A DNA stretch of 46,923 nt from Geobacteraceae bacterium (GCA_013377075.1 JACABD010000027.1:4918-51840); one strand, 5' to 3'; positions 1-8,304 are shown, numbered from the stretch's first letter. The notes: generated by a model not told the origin, from the letters alone. A program made the numbers and translations.

Positions 1-381
1 AACCGCCCGCCGCACCCCTTAAGCGGCAATCAGCTGGTGATCGACAGCCAGCTTCTTTACGAGGATACCTCTCACATCGAGCGGCTTCTTTTTAAAATGA
101 AAAAGTACGATTATGCCCGGACCATAAAGGGAGCATACCACCAGAACCCGGCCTACACCCACTGGTATGGCAATGCCGAACTGAAGATGGATCTGATAGA
201 TATCAAGGCCGAGGCGGGCAGGCTGAAAAAAGGGAGAGCTCAGGGGGCTGTTTCAAACAAGCCGACTGTAGAAGAAGAGCTGAAAACCCTGGAGAAGAAG
301 TTGGCGCGCGGTGCCATCAGCGATATGGAATATCAGGCGGAGAAAAAGAAAGTTCTGGACGATTTTATCAATCGGAAGTGA
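1..381 (+). CDS. C-terminal part of an unidentified protein (runs off left edge)
   Basis: The reading frame is open from base 1, so this is the 3' end of a gene that starts outside the window. An internal GTG at 37 has no convincing ribosome binding site and is probably not the start. The visible 126 codons encode a polar, charged sequence with a Tyr-rich stretch (AYTHWYGNAEL), then a Gly/Ala linker and a last ~35 residues rich in Glu and Lys (EEELKTLEKKL...ISDMEYQAEKKKVL). That ending has the look of a SHOCT-type short C-terminal helical domain (inference). It converges on the GAF/GGDEF gene and overlaps its 3' end by 14 bp. I do not recognise the family and assign no function. Confidence 0.7.
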   Translation, partial: NRPPHPLSGNQLVIDSQLLYEDTSHIERLLFKMKKYDYARTIKGAYHQNPAYTHWYGNAELKMDLIDIKAEAGRLKKGRAQGAVSNKPTVEEELKTLEKKLARGAISDMEYQAEKKKVLDDFINRK

Positions 382-2446
382 CATTTTTCAGTCGTTCAGA
401 TAGAAATACCGATGCCATGTCTGCTTCGCCTGGCAGCTCCGCAACCTCGTGAAGCACTATGCAGTCCCGCCCTTCTGCCTTTGCCTGTTGTAGTGCCGCC
501 ATACCTGCATTAAGGAGCTGTTCAGCTTCAATGCCGTCATCAGGAAACATTGCCAGCCCGATACTTGAAGATAATTTGCCAGTGGGGAGACTCTCCTGGC
601 CGGGGATCTTTATCTTCGCAACCGCCTTTCTGATCCGCTCTGCAACCGGCAGGGAGGCGTTTTTTGTGGTTCCCGGCAGTATCAGACAGAAGGTCTCGCT
701 GTTCAGGCAGCAGACAACATCCATCTGCCGTGCCGAGCGGGTAATTGCGGCTACGGTTTTCTTTATTACAGACGCCGCTGCAGCTGCGCCGCAGATTGAT
801 GCGTAGAGGCTCAAGTGGTCGAGTTCGACCAGCACGGTGGTAAACTGCAACTCCTGGCGCTGGCTTCTGTTGACCTCTTCTGCCAGTCGTTTGTCGAGAA
901 AACTGCGGTTGTAAAGATTTGTGGCAGGGTCTACGGCTGAGAGGTTTGTGAGGATTTCGGCCTGAACCCTTGATCTTGTCCGCTCAAGTACCATTGCAGC
1001 CTGCCCGAGGAGCAGGGAGAGGAGTTGCAGGTCGTTTTCGGTGAAGATGTCATGCCCCTCCTTGTCGGAGAGGTTCAAAACACCCATGGTCCGGCCGCTG
1101 CCACGGAACGGGGCACTGATGAACGATTTTGTCCGGTATCTCGGTCTGTTGGCAGTTGCCACCCGGCTGTCTGTCTCGATGTCGTTGACAACAATCGGCA
1201 GACCGGTAGCAGCGACTTTTCCGGCAATCCCTTCGCCGCTTTTTATGCTGAGGCTTTTTAACAGCTGCTCATTGAGGTCGAGGGAGGCTACTATTCGCAG
1301 GGTCTGCCCCGATTCATCAAGAATCATCAGGGAACCGGAGGATGCGCCGAGAAAGCCGGCTGATGTCGAGAGAATCTTTGCGTAAAGCTCTTCTTCAGAC
1401 GTGACCTCCAGCATTACATCGGTCATGGCGATCAGCCTTGCAGGAAGTGACGAGTCGGAGTAGTGGTTTGCTTCGTTGCGGAGCTGCAATATCCGTGCGG
1501 CTGCCCGACCCGTGAGGATCTCCGCCAGCAGGGCATCTCTGGGTTGAAGCTCTATTTCCGGCAGAAGGATGCAGCCGAGCAGCTCGGAGCCTGCCATGAG
1601 CGGCAGAAATGTCGCGCTTTGAGCCTGGAGATCGTGAAAAAGCTCGCCGGTTTCATCCATAAGCCTTAAGGACCTCTCTCCGGGGTGTTCGGCCATGAGC
1701 TGGCTGAGCGCCCCTTTTGATGTATGGCCCAGATCTGCAGGTAGCCCCCAGGTGCCCCTGATATTGAATGCTTCATTATCATGCCCTGACATGGCAACGG
1801 CAATCTGCTGGCAGTCAAAGAGCACACCAAAGGATTCACTAAGGAGCGAAATCACTTCGTCGAGGGTCTTCCCTCTGTCAAGCTGGGTGGATATGCCAAC
1901 CACGGAGTTCAGGCGGGATACGGCTGTTTCAAGCAGGTGGTTGTGGATGTTGGAGCCGAGTGTGGATGGAAGAATCCGGTGAACCCTGTCTGCTGTCTCG
2001 CGCACTTCGTCAAGCTCTACCACCGGGAGGGCACCGAGGCTGTCAAGTACAGAGAATGGCTTGATGCCAGCCGAGCGGCTCATGCTTTCCAGGTAGAAGA
2101 GGTTTATGGAGCTGGTTCTGACCCCCCAGGCGACAAGGCATCGGTTGGAGAGTTCGGGGTCGGGTAGACGGATGGCAAAGCCAAGGAGCCCAAGAGGGCA
2201 GCGCCCTATGACCGGGACGTTTCTGGCAAGGGCCTCTTTGAAGGCGTCTTCAAGGGGGAGGGTGCAGCTTTTGCCGCAGTTGGCGGTCGCGCCGAGGAAC
2301 CCGCAGAGCTTGCCGGAGTTAACGCTTTTGGCAACGATTCCTTCGCCTTGACCGTAAATTGCCAGAGTGTATGGCAGGGTAAAGGAGTAGGCACGAAGTG
2401 AATCGAGAATATCGACAGAGTTGAGTGGTGATGTTTTACGTGCCAA
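368..2446 (-). CDS. Multi-domain GAF sensor protein with degenerate GGDEF domain
   Basis: A 692-aa cytoplasmic protein. The N-terminal ~150 residues contain a Cys-bearing patch (CGFLGATANCGKSC) that resembles PocR-like ligand-binding domains. Two GAF-like regions follow (about 195-320 and 340-490; the second has GEGIAGKVAATGLPIVVND). A diguanylate-cyclase fold occupies about 505-670 and begins DPATNLYNRSFLDKRL. The GGDEF signature is replaced by NSETF within CLNSETFCLILPGT, and no RxxD inhibitory site is evident, so catalytic activity is very unlikely. It may bind GTP or c-di-GMP, or act only as a scaffold (inference). The start is TTG, supported by GGAG six bases upstream. It lies 33 bp downstream of tldD on the same strand and is probably last in that operon. 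Confidence 0.85.
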   Translation of the reverse strand: MARKTSPLNSVDILDSLRAYSFTLPYTLAIYGQGEGIVAKSVNSGKLCGFLGATANCGKSCTLPLEDAFKEALARNVPVIGRCPLGLLGFAIRLPDPELSNRCLVAWGVRTSSINLFYLESMSRSAGIKPFSVLDSLGALPVVELDEVRETADRVHRILPSTLGSNIHNHLLETAVSRLNSVVGISTQLDRGKTLDEVISLLSESFGVLFDCQQIAVAMSGHDNEAFNIRGTWGLPADLGHTSKGALSQLMAEHPGERSLRLMDETGELFHDLQAQSATFLPLMAGSELLGCILLPEIELQPRDALLAEILTGRAAARILQLRNEANHYSDSSLPARLIAMTDVMLEVTSEEELYAKILSTSAGFLGASSGSLMILDESGQTLRIVASLDLNEQLLKSLSIKSGEGIAGKVAATGLPIVVNDIETDSRVATANRPRYRTKSFISAPFRGSGRTMGVLNLSDKEGHDIFTENDLQLLSLLLGQAAMVLERTRSRVQAEILTNLSAVDPATNLYNRSFLDKRLAEEVNRSQRQELQFTTVLVELDHLSLYASICGAAAAASVIKKTVAAITRSARQMDVVCCLNSETFCLILPGTTKNASLPVAERIRKAVAKIKIPGQESLPTGKLSSSIGLAMFPDDGIEAEQLLNAGMAALQQAKAEGRDCIVLHEVAELPGEADMASVFLSERLKNVTSD

Positions 2447-2479
2447 ATCAGTCTCCGTTACTGCAAAAGATTCAGAATC

Positions 2480-3862
2480 CTACACCGCACCGCCTACCGT
2501 CATTGATCCTATCAGCAGGGTTGGCTGGGCATCTGATACCGGAACTCCCTGGCCGTCTTTGCCGCAGGTGCCGATGCCGAAACCGAGATCCGATCCGACC
2601 ATAAGAATGTTTTTCAGCACTTCAGAGCCGCTGCCGGTGAGGGTTGCACCTCTGACAGGTTCGCAGACTGCGCCGTTTTCGATCAGATATCCTTCGGTTA
2701 CCTCGAACATGAAGTCGCCGGTAACGGTGTTGACCTGTCCGCCCCCCATTTTTCTGACAAAAAGCCCACTCGGTACTGTTTTCACAATCTCTTCCGGAGC
2801 GGTTGAGCCAGGAGCTATGAGCGTGTTCGTCATCCGCACAATCGGCTTTGCGTGATAGGACTCACGGCGGCCGTTGCCGGTGGAGCTGCATCCTTCTTTC
2901 ATCCCTGTCAGCCTGTCGTAGAGGTAACCCTTGAGAATCCCGTTTTCGACAAGAACATTTTTCTGGCCGCGCACCCCTTCGCTGTCAAAATAAAAGGAAC
3001 CTCTGGCATAGGGGATTGTTGAGTCATCGATCACGGTTACCAGGCTGGATGCGACCTGCTCTCCCAGTTTACCGCGATAGACAGACACTCCTCCCTGGAC
3101 AAGGTCTGCTTCGAGCCCGTGGCCGATTGCTTCATGAATCATTGTTCCGCCTGCTTCCGATGAAAGGACGACCGGCATCATCCCCCCGGGCGCTCTTCTT
3201 GCACTCAGCATCATCTCTGCCCGTTTTGCTGCAGCCAGAGCGATTTCAACGGCACTCTTTTCGTCAAACAGCTCAAAACCCCGGCAGGCACCGTTTGATT
3301 CGTATCCGGTCTGGATCAGATCCCCCGATGCGGCCACAACCTGCGAGGCAAACATGGTGCCGATGCGGCTGCATGCTGAGAACTCTCCGAGGGAGTTGGC
3401 TACCTGCATCCTTGCCACTCCATCCCGATAGACAGCCATTACCTGGCGGATTGCAGCGGATGATTCTCTGGCAGCCCTTTCTGCCTGGGCTACCAAGGCA
3501 ACCTTCTGTTCGAGGCGGATATTGTCCGGATGGAGCCGGATAAACATTACGGGGGCTGAAACAGCCGCTCCAACGATAATATTCCGGTCGAAAATCCCCC
3601 CTTTTACGCCGCTGCTTACGGATGCGGCAAGTTCAAGGAGGGATTTTTCAGTCACCTCATTTGTATAGCCGAATGCCGTGCGAAAATCACTGATGACGCG
3701 GATGCTGACACCACGGTCCGAAACTGAAAGAACCTTTTCGATCTTGCCGTCTTCGGCAACTATCTGGGTTGCAGCCCCTTCTTCAAGGTAAATCTCGGCG
3801 AACTCTCCACCTGAAGAGAGCGCCGTGCGCAGGATTCTGGATATGTTAAAGTTTTCAAGCAT
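2480..3862 (-). CDS. tldD: TldD family metalloprotease
   Basis: TldD of the TldD/PmbA (TldE) family, about 460 aa as usual for the family. TldD/TldE degrade or process small peptides (microcin maturation, antitoxin and modified-peptide turnover in E. coli). The metalloprotease motif HEAIGH is present (H243, E244, H248 from the chosen start) in the context GGTMIHEAIGHGLEAD. The C-terminal region has the family block GTCGKDGQGVPVSDAQP. The frame is open further upstream, but the ATG at 3862 is preferred because it begins MLENFNISRIL, overlaps the DUF4911 stop by 8 bp and has GGAG upstream. No pmbA/tldE partner lies in the window. It sits in a run arnD - DUF4911 - tldD - GAF protein. Confidence 0.92.
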   Translation of the reverse strand: MLENFNISRILRTALSSGGEFAEIYLEEGAATQIVAEDGKIEKVLSVSDRGVSIRVISDFRTAFGYTNEVTEKSLLELAASVSSGVKGGIFDRNIIVGAAVSAPVMFIRLHPDNIRLEQKVALVAQAERAARESSAAIRQVMAVYRDGVARMQVANSLGEFSACSRIGTMFASQVVAASGDLIQTGYESNGACRGFELFDEKSAVEIALAAAKRAEMMLSARRAPGGMMPVVLSSEAGGTMIHEAIGHGLEADLVQGGVSVYRGKLGEQVASSLVTVIDDSTIPYARGSFYFDSEGVRGQKNVLVENGILKGYLYDRLTGMKEGCSSTGNGRRESYHAKPIVRMTNTLIAPGSTAPEEIVKTVPSGLFVRKMGGGQVNTVTGDFMFEVTEGYLIENGAVCEPVRGATLTGSGSEVLKNILMVGSDLGFGIGTCGKDGQGVPVSDAQPTLLIGSMTVGGAV

Positions 3863-4130
3863 TTTGAAGGTGCTCCGGCCTGAACTCTGTCTCTGAAATG
3901 GAGATTTCATCTCCGAGGGATTCGAGGATTCTCTGCATATCCGCATCAAATCCGACTGGTACTGATAGCCGCACTATTGCTTCGCGGGGTTCAACGGTCG
4001 AAAGTGTGGACATCCCTTCGTAAGCTTCGAGGATGAATTTGAGAAATACGACGTCACTGCGCTGTACCTTGTAGTAGCGGACAACTTCATGGAAAGCTGT
4101 GCAAGTCTCATCGCCCCTGGATGGCAACAT
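3855..4130 (-). CDS. DUF4911 domain protein
   Basis: A small 91-aa protein with the pattern of the DUF4911 family: YYKVQRSDVVFLKFILEAYEG at the N-terminus, then a central EPREAIVRLSVP strand and a helical C-terminus. Function is unknown. The family is typically found beside housekeeping genes in deltaproteobacteria (recalled, not checked here). The ATG at 4130 has GGAGG seven bases upstream and lies inside the end of arnD (23 bp overlap). Its stop overlaps the tldD start by 8 bp, so translation of the three genes is probably coupled. The length suits a single ferredoxin-like alpha/beta domain, which is inference. Confidence 0.75.
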   Translation of the reverse strand: MLPSRGDETCTAFHEVVRYYKVQRSDVVFLKFILEAYEGMSTLSTVEPREAIVRLSVPVGFDADMQRILESLGDEISISETEFRPEHLQNA

Positions 4131-5004
4131 CTCCTGCCCTCCCGGTTAGCTCTCCCATCTCAAGGGTGCAGGTCGGTGCCGTGGCAGCATGCTCTTTGGC
4201 AGCCTCGGAGAGGGTGATGAAGCGGACATCAGCTGCGACGAGTTTCTTGAGAAGGTCGATGAAAACTGTGGAGAGGATTCCCCCTTCCATCTCAGCATGA
4301 ATTGTATGTACATTAAGTCCCGGCTGCAGCAGGGAGAGGTAATGGTCGTTGATAGTCTCTTCGGAGATACCGTTCTCGCCGAGAATTTCGTCCATGGTCG
4401 GCCAGTTTGACGGTATCTGCAGGGTCTTGAACGTTCTGCCACCCATGACCGGGTAAAAAGGGTATCTTCCCCTGCTGTCACTACAGTACTCAAGTTCCAT
4501 GGCATCCTGAACTTCAAGGGAGTCCGGCGAGACTGTCCACCCTGGAGCCGCTGTGGTCCTGGTCCTTCGGGCGAAGATTTTTTCGAAGGTGCTCCCTGCC
4601 TTGCCAAGTTCCATGGCGGTTACCTGTTTAGGGAACCAGGGAAGGAGGTCGTGCCATTTGACATGATCCCAGCAGTGAATGCCTGTCTCGTGTCCTTTTC
4701 TTTCGGTCTCACGGAGAATGTCGGGAAAAGATTTGGCAATCAGGGGGGCTGGCAGGAGTGTCCCGTAGAGCATCGTCTTGATGCCGTAGGCAGCTGGGGC
4801 CTTGGTGCGAAGCATCTTTTTGAGGAAGCCTTTTCTTGTGAAGAGCCTGCGAATGGCCTTTCCCGAGTTGTCCGGCCCCATAGAAAAATAAAATGTTGCC
4901 TTAATGCCAAAATCCTCAAAAATCGAGAGGAGTCTGGGGACGCCGTCGCGGGTTCCGGCATAGGTATCTACATCTACTTTAAGTGCTACTGTTGATGTTG
5001 ACAT
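4108..5004 (-). CDS. arnD: ArnD-like polysaccharide deacetylase (deformylase)
   Basis: A 298-aa NodB-type polysaccharide deacetylase closest in sequence to ArnD, which removes the formyl group from undecaprenyl-phosphate 4-formamido-L-arabinose during lipid A modification. It matches ArnD along its length: LKVDVDTYAGTRDGVPRLL (metal-binding Asp pair), FYFSMGPDNSGKAIRRL, GHETGIHCWDHVKWH (metal-binding His motif H-x3-H), YCSDSRGRYPF, and VHTIHAEMEGG. No signal peptide or membrane segment is visible. No arnA, arnB, arnC or arnT is nearby, so it may act on another polyprenyl-linked or lipid A sugar. It heads the minus-strand run and is divergent from the small lipoprotein at 5248. Confidence 0.82.
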   Translation of the reverse strand: MSTSTVALKVDVDTYAGTRDGVPRLLSIFEDFGIKATFYFSMGPDNSGKAIRRLFTRKGFLKKMLRTKAPAAYGIKTMLYGTLLPAPLIAKSFPDILRETERKGHETGIHCWDHVKWHDLLPWFPKQVTAMELGKAGSTFEKIFARRTRTTAAPGWTVSPDSLEVQDAMELEYCSDSRGRYPFYPVMGGRTFKTLQIPSNWPTMDEILGENGISEETINDHYLSLLQPGLNVHTIHAEMEGGILSTVFIDLLKKLVAADVRFITLSEAAKEHAATAPTCTLEMGELTGRAGDVAIQGR

Positions 5005-5149
5005 TTTGAGCCTGATACTCTTATTAACTGTTGATGTTTAGCGGCTCAATGTAATATATTGCCCGTCCGCTTTGCAAGCAGTTATCACCGATGTCTCTGG
5101 ATTGTGGTTATTTTATGGCTGTTTGCAGAAAATAACGTTAAAAAACATG

Positions 5150-5179
5150 TTGACAATCGCGTTTTAGCGGGGGTATTAT
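5150..5179 (+). promoter_or_regulatory. Sigma-70 promoter for the small lipoprotein gene
   Basis: TTGACA at 5150-5155, an 18-bp spacer and TATTAT at 5174-5179. The -35 box is perfect and the -10 matches five of six consensus bases. Transcription would start near 5186, giving a leader of about 60 nt before the ATG at 5248. The rest of the 243-bp gap between arnD (start 5004) and this gene shows no other clear signal. Confidence 0.7.
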
Positions 5180-5247
5180 CCGTATTTGATTTAGTCATGC
5201 CCTGTATTCACAGTGGTTAATTACAAAAGGAAAGAGGAACGTATCAA

Positions 5248-5472
5248 ATGAAAAAGATGATCACACTCGCACTCGTACTCTCCATGGCTCTCGCTTTCGG
5301 CTGCAAGAAGAAAGAAGAAGCACCAGCTCCTGCACCGGCTCCTGCTGCAGCTCCTGCACCAGTACAAGGCCAGTCTACTTCTAAGCAAACTCCTGCTGCT
5401 GCACCTGCTGCTGCTCCTGCTGAGAAAGCACCTGCTGCTCCGGCTGCACCTGCTGCTCCTGCAAAGAAGTAA
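5248..5472 (+). CDS. Small Ala/Pro-rich lipoprotein
   Basis: A 74-aa precursor. The N-terminus is a lipoprotein signal, MKKMITLALVLSMALAFGC, with the lipobox ALAFGC placing the lipidated Cys at residue 19. The Cys is followed by KKKEE and then a low-complexity Ala/Pro/Lys tail (PAPAPAPAAAP..., ending PAAPAKK). Such a mature chain is almost surely disordered and could act as a spacer or an envelope-associated tether (inference). It has its own strong promoter and terminator, so it is monocistronic and probably abundant. Another 74-aa Ala/Pro/Lys-rich exported protein occurs at 38614-38838. A long antisense open frame here (5221-5733) is only an echo of the codon bias. Confidence 0.85.
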   Translation: MKKMITLALVLSMALAFGCKKKEEAPAPAPAPAAAPAPVQGQSTSKQTPAAAPAAAPAEKAPAAPAAPAAPAKK

Positions 5473-5495
5473 TTCAGCTTTCCAAGTAATTGGGA

Positions 5496-5530
5496 AAAAT
5501 GGCTCGCGGGTAACTGCGAGCCATTTTTTT
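5496..5530 (+). terminator. Rho-independent terminator
   Basis: The stem GGCTCGC (5501-5507) pairs with GCGAGCC (5516-5522) and is followed by A and seven T. A run of A before the stem extends the pairing. It ends the small lipoprotein transcript and separates it from ndk. Confidence 0.9.
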
Positions 5531-5577
5531 AGCCAATTCAGTTCAGCATCCAGATAACCACAATTTACGGAGGATTT

Positions 5578-5991
5578 ATGGAAAGAACATTCGCAATCAT
5601 CAAGCCTGACGCAGTAGAGCGCAACCTCATCGGCAAGGTTCTTGACAAGATCGAGACCGCCGGTTTTAAAATTGTCGGCATGAAAAAAATGCAGCTCAGC
5701 CGTGCCCAGGCAGAAGGCTTTTACTATGTTCACAATGAGCGTCCGTTTTTCGGCGAGCTCTGCGCATTCATGTCACGCAGTCCAGTAGTTGTTCTCTGTC
5801 TTGAGAAGAAAAACGCCATTGCTGACTGGCGTACCCTGATGGGTGCTACAAATCCTGCAAACGCCGATGAAGGTACAATCCGCAAGGAGTTTGCAAAGAA
5901 TATCGAAGAGAACACTGTTCACGGCTCCGATGCGCCGGAAACAGCAGCTTTCGAAATTCCTTACTTCTTCAGCTCCCTTGAGCTTGCCTGA
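5578..5991 (+). CDS. ndk: Nucleoside diphosphate kinase
   Basis: Ndk transfers the gamma-phosphate from ATP to nucleoside diphosphates through a phospho-histidine and balances the cytoplasmic NTP pool. It is 137 aa, typical for the family. It begins [20 protein letters not shown] and contains the active-site block [15 protein letters not shown] with catalytic His115. The middle part [13 protein letters not shown] is canonical. GGAGG is well placed before the ATG. It stands alone between two hairpin terminators. Confidence 0.97.
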   Translation: MERTFAIIKPDAVERNLIGKVLDKIETAGFKIVGMKKMQLSRAQAEGFYYVHNERPFFGELCAFMSRSPVVVLCLEKKNAIADWRTLMGATNPANADEGTIRKEFAKNIEENTVHGSDAPETAAFEIPYFFSSLELA

Positions 5992-6011
5992 TTTCCAGGT
6001 TTTGATAAGTA

Positions 6012-6052
6012 AAAAAAGCCCCTTCCACCATACGGTGTGAGGGGCTTTTTTT
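6012..6052 (+). terminator. Rho-independent terminator after ndk
   Basis: The A-run and GCCCC stem (about 6012-6022) pairs with GGGGC and a T-run (6041-6052). The 18-nt loop can pair further (CCACCATACGGTG). The flanking A and T runs would let it work on both strands. Confidence 0.9.
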
Positions 6053-6146
6053 ATGCAAAACAGTTGACTGAGAGTTTTACGGGAAGGCTGCCGGTTTAAT
6101 CTCCCCAAACGACTGGTTTTAGTCTGTGGTCAACATTCGGCCCCAT

Positions 6147-6174
6147 TTGACAAAACAGATACACGGAGTACCAT
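6147..6174 (+). promoter_or_regulatory. Possible sigma-70 promoter for the response regulator
   Basis: A perfect TTGACA (6147-6152) lies 16 bp before TACCAT (6169-6174), a weak -10. Transcription would begin about 40 nt before the ATG at 6221. The rest of the 230-bp gap after ndk shows only the ndk terminator. Confidence 0.4.
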
Positions 6175-6220
6175 TTATTGTAGATAATTAATGTAAAGGT
6201 GCCTGATCGGGGTAGTCTCT

Positions 6221-7690
6221 ATGAAGTGCCACTTTCTGATTGTTGACGGCAAGGATGGAAATGATCTGACCGCGAGGCTTTCAGAGAGCCTGCCGGAATA
6301 TGATCTGTCGATCTTTGCCACTGCTGATCCACAGGAAGGGCTGCATCATATGGCCAGCAATCACCCCGCCGTCATACTTTTCGACATGTGTCTCCCCGCC
6401 ATGTCTGGATTTCAATTCCTATCCGAGGCAAAGAAAATTGACCATGCTGTTTCGATCATCATGACCACCTCCTGTGGCAATGTCTGCGACACCATCGAAA
6501 CGATAAAGCATGGTGCGTTTGACTATTTTATAAAACCACCACTTCCTGATCAGTTCCAGCAGGTTATCCAGAAAGCCATTGACTGCAACTTTCTCAATCG
6601 GCGCGTCCGCTATGCTCCAACAACAGGACATCTTGACCGGAATGGACATGGCGAAGAGATCATGATTGGCTCATCCCCGAAAATGATGGAGATCTGGAAA
6701 CTTGTGGGGAAGATAGTCAACAACGATGCAACCGTACTTATTCAGGGGGAGAGCGGTACCGGTAAGGAGCTGCTCGCAAAAGCGATATACAGCCATTCGG
6801 ACAGGAATACCAGGCCGTTTCTTGCCATAAACTGCGCTGCCATGCCTGAAACTCTGCTGGAGTCGGAACTGTTCGGCCATGAAAAGGGGGCATTTACAGA
6901 CGCCCACCAGAGGCGAATCGGTAAATTCGAGCACTGCAACGGTGGTACCCTGCTTCTTGACGAGATCAGCGAGATGAGCCTCATCAGCCAGAGCAAACTA
7001 TTAAGGGTTCTCGAAAATCAGGAGTTTGAGAGGGTTGGTGGCAATGACACGATAAAGACCGATGTTCGTGTCATTGCCTCGACGAATATTGATCTTCTGG
7101 ACGCCGTGCAGCAGAAACAGTTCCGTCTGGATCTTTATCACCGGCTTAAAGGAGTCAATATTACCATCCCACCCCTAAGGGAAAGGCCGGAGGATATACC
7201 TATTCTCATAGATCTGTTCTGCCGGATATTTTCCGACAGGTATGGCAAACAGATCAAAGGGGTCTCTTCCAAGGCCGCGTCATATCTGCAAAACTCCCCG
7301 TGGAACGGCAATATCCGGGAAATCAAGAACGCGATTGCTTCTGCTGTTGCAACGGCTCAGGGTGATATTCTCCTCTTGGAGGATTTTTTACAGGGAGCAT
7401 CGGTGATTTCAGAAACAGGCAGGAGCACCAATGGTGACAGCGACTATTATGCTTACTTCGTAAAACTGCTCGAACCCGTAGTCGGAACAGATACGCCCGA
7501 AACCATAGGCAACCGCTACCAGAAAGTCAGCCAGGATCTGGAAAAGGCGGCAATCAAGGTTGCACTGAAGAGGAGTGATAATAATCAGGTGCTGACGGCG
7601 AAGATGCTCGGAATCTCCCGAAATACCCTGAGAAGCCGAATCGAACGATATCGCCTGGAGCAGGAGGATGGCCAGAGGGGGAGCAGTTGA
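6221..7690 (+). CDS. NtrC-family sigma-54-dependent response regulator
   Basis: A 489-aa activator with receiver (about 1-120), AAA+ (about 145-380) and Fis-type HTH (about 450-482) domains. The phosphorylatable Asp is D55 (VILFDMCLP), with the usual Thr and Lys (MTTSCG, IKPP). In the acidic pocket the first pair reads VDGKD instead of VDD, so one acidic residue is displaced. The AAA+ part has Walker A GESGTGKE (176-183), Walker B TLLLDE, arginine-finger region FRLDLYHRL and the sigma-54 loop at 223-228, which reads GAFTDA rather than GAFTGA. The HTH reads TAKMLGISRNTLRSRI. No cognate kinase or obvious target lies next to it. The one good sigma-54 promoter in the window is far away, at 38886. 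Confidence 0.93.
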   Translation: MKCHFLIVDGKDGNDLTARLSESLPEYDLSIFATADPQEGLHHMASNHPAVILFDMCLPAMSGFQFLSEAKKIDHAVSIIMTTSCGNVCDTIETIKHGAFDYFIKPPLPDQFQQVIQKAIDCNFLNRRVRYAPTTGHLDRNGHGEEIMIGSSPKMMEIWKLVGKIVNNDATVLIQGESGTGKELLAKAIYSHSDRNTRPFLAINCAAMPETLLESELFGHEKGAFTDAHQRRIGKFEHCNGGTLLLDEISEMSLISQSKLLRVLENQEFERVGGNDTIKTDVRVIASTNIDLLDAVQQKQFRLDLYHRLKGVNITIPPLRERPEDIPILIDLFCRIFSDRYGKQIKGVSSKAASYLQNSPWNGNIREIKNAIASAVATAQGDILLLEDFLQGASVISETGRSTNGDSDYYAYFVKLLEPVVGTDTPETIGNRYQKVSQDLEKAAIKVALKRSDNNQVLTAKMLGISRNTLRSRIERYRLEQEDGQRGSS

Positions 7691-7749
7691 ATAATTGCTA
7701 AATGATTTTAAGGGGGATTCCGGGGCCATATTCTAAGCCCGAAGCCTCT

Positions 7750-8304
7750 CTAGTCCTGCCTTGTAGAGCAAGCCAGCCAGTAATAACAGTTGTTGTTGAA
7801 CTGGAACTCACTCAGAACAGACATGCCAAGTTTTTGGGTATGGGCCGAAAAAGAGCGCGGGTTTGTTTTGTTGATGAATGTAACAAGAAGAGGATATTTC
7901 TTTGACATTGCATCAAGGGCGAATGCAAAGATCATTTCTAGAATTCCGGAGCCCCTGACTGAACCATCGATACAGATCGGGCCATATTGATATGAATTTT
8001 CAGTGGTCAATTCCGCCCCGTTAAACTTATAATTTTGCAGCTGGCCAATCATGTACGCCTGCACTGGATGATTAGCCCAATAAGCCCATGAGGCCGCCAT
8101 GACGTAGGCGACAACAACTCCATCAACTGTCGCGATAAACAGTCCGCTCTCTTTTTCAATCAGCTCGGCCAACTCCCCTTTTGTAAAGGCCGTGGTAACA
8201 AAACCGTCTTTTTTGTGTTCTTCCTTGATGGAATTGACCTGGTATTTGGCGTGTAACGCTAAAACTCCGTCAATATCGGCAAGCGTTGCAAGCTTTAATT
8301 GCAT
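7750..8304 (-). CDS. GNAT-family N-acetyltransferase
   Basis: A 184-aa protein with a GNAT layout. The N-terminus MQLKLATLADIDGVLALHAKY is the usual beta1-alpha1 start. A central strand pair reads GLFIATVDGVVVAYVMA. The acetyl-CoA loop region reads YGPICIDGSVRGSGI, and the C-terminus has FINKTNPRSFSAHTQKLGM, typical of the last helix. The substrate is unknown. The open frame extends to 8445, but the ATG at 8304 has AGGAG about 8 bases upstream and begins at the domain boundary. It is downstream of and co-oriented with the MocR gene, separated by 141 bp, so it may have its own promoter. Confidence 0.75.
   Translation of the reverse strand: MQLKLATLADIDGVLALHAKYQVNSIKEEHKKDGFVTTAFTKGELAELIEKESGLFIATVDGVVVAYVMAASWAYWANHPVQAYMIGQLQNYKFNGAELTTENSYQYGPICIDGSVRGSGILEMIFAFALDAMSKKYPLLVTFINKTNPRSFSAHTQKLGMSVLSEFQFNNNCYYWLACSTRQD

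Noticed and set aside
2480-3949. Longer TldD start at 3949
   Set aside because: The additional 29 residues are unlike the family N-terminus and lie within the DUF4911 gene; the ATG at 3862 has the coupled overlap.
5125-5140. Sigma-54 site TGGCTGTTTGC upstream of the lipoprotein
   Set aside because: The GG-GC spacing is six rather than ten bases.
5221-5733. Minus-strand open frame of 170 aa opposite the small lipoprotein and ndk
   Set aside because: It is rich in Ser/Arg/Cys, as expected from reading an Ala/Pro-rich gene backwards, and crosses a terminator and the start of ndk.
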